Part shown: positions 62,205 to 64,000 of the stretch, piece after piece | Layout: each line of letters starts with the position of its first letter | How positions within the stretch are numbered: the stretch's first letter is position 1 | NCBI RefSeq assembly: GCF_047553045.1 | Contig: NZ_CP180208.1 | Span: 186,001 to 250,000, forward strand | Direction of reading: 5' to 3' | DNA: 64,000 bases | DNA from: Sphingomonas_L flavalba_A | GTDB lineage: Bacteria; Pseudomonadota; Alphaproteobacteria; Sphingomonadales; Sphingomonadaceae | Made by a program: the position numbers and the translations under genes | Notes under the pieces: generated by a model | What the model saw: only the letters and a program-made list of their open reading frames with translations | The model's database searches: none | What the model was told of the DNA's origin: nothing

Positions 62205-63062
62205 TTAGTCGTGCGCGTTTCTCGAGATTCGGACGGCGGGTTGCCCGTGGGCGAGGAGTTTTCCTGCAATCCCCCACGCGGCCGCGACGGCGCGATTGGT
62301 GTCGTTGCAGTGGAGAGCGCCCAGCTATTGTAGCAGAGCTCATATTCCGCCGGATATCGGTGCACATGCTGCTCGGCGTTGTCCTGATAGAACCCGTTCA
62401 CGCCGCACTTGAGGATCCGGAAGTAGCCTTCCGCCGTAGTCGCAATGCTCGTCAGCCATCACGCGGACCTCGCGAGCGACGGTGGCGCGAAAGATCGACA
62501 TGAACGTTTCGGCCTTCACATTCTTGACAGCCATCGTTCGGGTATTTCCGGTGTTGCGGTCAACGAGGGCGAGAACCTTGGTCTTGTGGTGCAAGGCAAG
62601 GCGCTTCTCGACCCCCTTGAGTTGGGCGATGAACGCGTCGTCCACTTCCACTATTCCGCCAGCGCCGCCGAGCCGGGTAAAGTCGCCGTCCGTCATGGCT
62701 TCGCGGATACGGAGGGCCAACAACCACGCGGCCTTATAGGTGATCTCAAGGACGTGGTGCGGTTGAAGGGCGTTGATGACCTTCTTGCTGCTAGTCATGG
62801 GATAAACCGCCTGAATCGCCTTGTTCAGCGGGAGGCGCATATGTTCGAACAGCGCGCCGATCTTGTCGGTGCACTGCCGATTGCAATCGCCATAGCGCCA
62901 CAGGCCAACACGGACGCGCTTTTCGGGATTCGCTTTGTCCTTCGCGATGCGGCCCAACCTCCCGCAATGCGGGCATACCGGCGAGCCGTTCCAGATGCTA
63001 CGCGATAAGTGGGCGAACTCAGCTTCCTCGTTGTGGATCTTGGGGCAGCTAAATGCGGACAC
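62205..63062 (-). pseudogene. Decayed IS1595-type transposase
   Basis: The first 62340-63062 frame codes a zinc-ribbon/transposase N-terminus (VCPHCGRLGRIAK, LWRYGDCNRQC) and part of the DDE core (GGIVEVDDAFIAQLKGVEKR, VMADEHCDY). About 25 codons before the EGYF motif are missing. The frame then shifts to EGYFRILKCGVNGFYQDN and HRYPAEYELCYN, and shifts again to HCNDTNRAVAAAWGIAGKLL before TAA at 62205. With a deletion and two shifts it cannot make an active enzyme. Terminal inverted repeats were not found by eye. The element marks past insertion just upstream of infA. Confidence 0.8.
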
Positions 63063-63232
63063 GACATTGAACTCTTTATGCGGAGCTTATGGGATGCCCG
63101 GCTGCGTTTGCGATATATATATGAACCCCAAAGGGAAGCCGCCCCGCATCCAGCCCCTGCTTCCCTTTTCCCCCCTTCGGCGGTAAGGCGGCCCGATTTT
63201 TTCTGATTCCTCCAAGGTCCAGAGGCACGAAT

Positions 63233-63451
63233 TTGGCGAAAGAAGAACTGCTCGAAATGCGCGGCCAGGTGGTCGAGCTGCTTCCGAACGCGATGTTTCG
63301 CGTGAAGCTTGAGAATGACCATGAAATTCTCGGCCACACCGCCGGCAAGATGCGCAAGAACCGCATCCGCGTCCTTGTCGGCGACGAGGTGCTGGTCGAA
63401 CTGACCCCGTATGATCTGACCAAGGGCCGCATCACATACCGCTTCAAGTAA
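63233..63451 (+). CDS. infA: Translation initiation factor IF-1
   Basis: A 72-residue S1/OB-fold protein, full length and nearly invariant: KEELLEMRGQVVELLPNAMF, GHTAGKMRKNRIRVLVGDEV and LTPYDLTKGRITYRFK. It binds the 30S A site during initiation. The start is TTG at 63233, with no better start in frame, which may reflect a need for tight dosage. It lies directly downstream of the transposase relic, with an AT-rich stretch at about 63195-63205, and is followed 40 bases later by maf. Confidence 0.97.
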   Translation: MAKEELLEMRGQVVELLPNAMFRVKLENDHEILGHTAGKMRKNRIRVLVGDEVLVELTPYDLTKGRITYRFK

Positions 63452-63491
63452 TGCCGGGCGCCGCCGGGCGCGGGCCGGGCAGGGGCGGCCG

Positions 63492-64000
63492 ATGCCGCTG
63501 ATCCTCGCCTCCGCCAGCCCGCGCCGCCGCGATCTCCTCGCCCGCATCGGCATCACCCCCGACGCCATCGACCCGGCTGACATCGACGAAACGCCGCTGA
63601 AGGCGGAACTCCCCGCCGCCCATGCCCGCCGGCTGGCGGCGGCGAAGGCGGCTGCGGTCGCCGCGCGCCACCCCGGCGCCACCATCCTCGCCGCCGACAC
63701 CGTCGTCGCCGTCGGCCGCCGCATCCTGCCCAAGGCAGAGGATGCGGCGACCGCCGCCGCCTGCCTGGCGCTGCTCTCCGGCCGCCGCCACCGGGTGTTG
63801 AGCGCCGTCACCCTCGTCGACGCCGCCGGCGCCGCGCGCCACCGCCTGTCGACCAGCGTCGTCGCGTTCAAGCGGCTGACCGATGCGGAGGTCGCCGCTT
63901 ACCTCGCCGGCGGCGAATGGCGCGGCAAGGCCGGCGGCTACGCGATCCAGGGCAGCGCCGAGGCGTTCGTCCGCTTCCTGTCGGGCAGCCATTCCGGCGT
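63492..64000 (+). CDS. maf: Maf-type nucleoside triphosphate pyrophosphatase, 3' end cut by window edge
   Basis: Maf removes pyrophosphate from non-canonical or modified nucleotides. The visible 169 residues begin LILASASPRRRDLLARIGI, with the SASPRR motif. AADTVVAVGRRILPKAEDAA holds the catalytic Asp/Lys region, then GGYAIQGSAEAFVRFLSGSHSGV near the conserved GGY-IQG segment. AGGGGCGG precedes the ATG. The order infA-maf is standard in alphaproteobacteria. About 20 residues are missing at the window end. Confidence 0.93.
   Translation, partial: MPLILASASPRRRDLLARIGITPDAIDPADIDETPLKAELPAAHARRLAAAKAAAVAARHPGATILAADTVVAVGRRILPKAEDAATAAACLALLSGRRHRVLSAVTLVDAAGAARHRLSTSVVAFKRLTDAEVAAYLAGGEWRGKAGGYAIQGSAEAFVRFLSGSHSG

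Noticed and set aside
62043..62333. Plus-strand frame with a hydrophobic stretch resembling a membrane protein
   Set aside because: It lies opposite and beside the transposase relic, has no good ribosome site, and its ends match antisense transposase sequence.

Overview
The window is GC-rich DNA from an alphaproteobacterium, most likely a sphingomonad. Pointers are two TonB-dependent receptors, a dual-domain beta-propeller phytase, a DUF3011 secreted protein, a CopA/CopB pair and an infA-maf end. The assignment rests on gene content only. Genes are dense and many neighbours overlap by 1-4 bases (ATGA, GTGA or TGATG junctions), so most of the window is operons.

Region 1 (1-24.7 kb) looks like a phytate-to-central-metabolism block. 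It carries two phytases of unrelated fold (a histidine acid phosphatase cut by the window start, and a beta-propeller phytase), a TonB-dependent receptor, and an organophosphate:phosphate antiporter with its phosphate-binding residues intact. Then come a second receptor and a PepSY-response regulator-histidine kinase set. Next is a leftward inositol operon: iolC (fused to DUF2090), iolD, iolE, iolB, iolA/mmsA and an inositol monophosphatase. An RpiR-type regulator and two rightward tandem inositol dehydrogenase genes follow. A short membrane protein, an alkaline phosphatase and the remnant of a phospholipase C gene end the block. Together they could take phytate to phosphate, inositol monophosphate, inositol and finally acetyl-CoA and 3-carbon units.

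Region 2 (25-45 kb) is mixed: a large secreted protein without recognised family, an isochorismatase-like hydrolase, a pirin with a divergent LysR regulator, a group II PLP decarboxylase, a DUF3011 protein, HU with a YbaK deacylase, a DctA-type transporter, and a copper resistance locus (CueR, copper ATPase, CopA, CopB) with two matching CueR-type sites in the divergent promoter. A valine-degradation operon (isobutyryl-CoA dehydrogenase, 3-hydroxyisobutyryl-CoA hydrolase, enoyl-CoA hydratase, mmsB) follows.

Region 3 (45-60.8 kb) is an aromatic acyl-CoA catabolic cluster: aminotransferase, thioesterase, two MarR regulators, a cyclase-family (isatin hydrolase-like) hydrolase, IorA/IorB, glutaryl-CoA dehydrogenase, a fused monooxygenase/old-yellow-enzyme protein of the 2-aminobenzoyl-CoA monooxygenase/reductase (salicylyl-CoA 5-hydroxylase) type, an SDR, an enoyl-CoA hydratase, an acyl-CoA dehydrogenase, a Rid-family protein and an MHS-type transporter. 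No CoA ligase is present. I propose that IorAB makes 2-aminobenzoyl-CoA directly from isatinate, giving an isatin to glutaryl-CoA route. This is the most interesting hypothesis in the window.

Region 4 (60.8-63.2 kb) is a less GC-rich islet: two small overlapping genes, a tRNA-like element, a protein ending in an SSB-like acidic tail and a decayed IS1595-type transposase. The conserved infA and the start of maf close the window.
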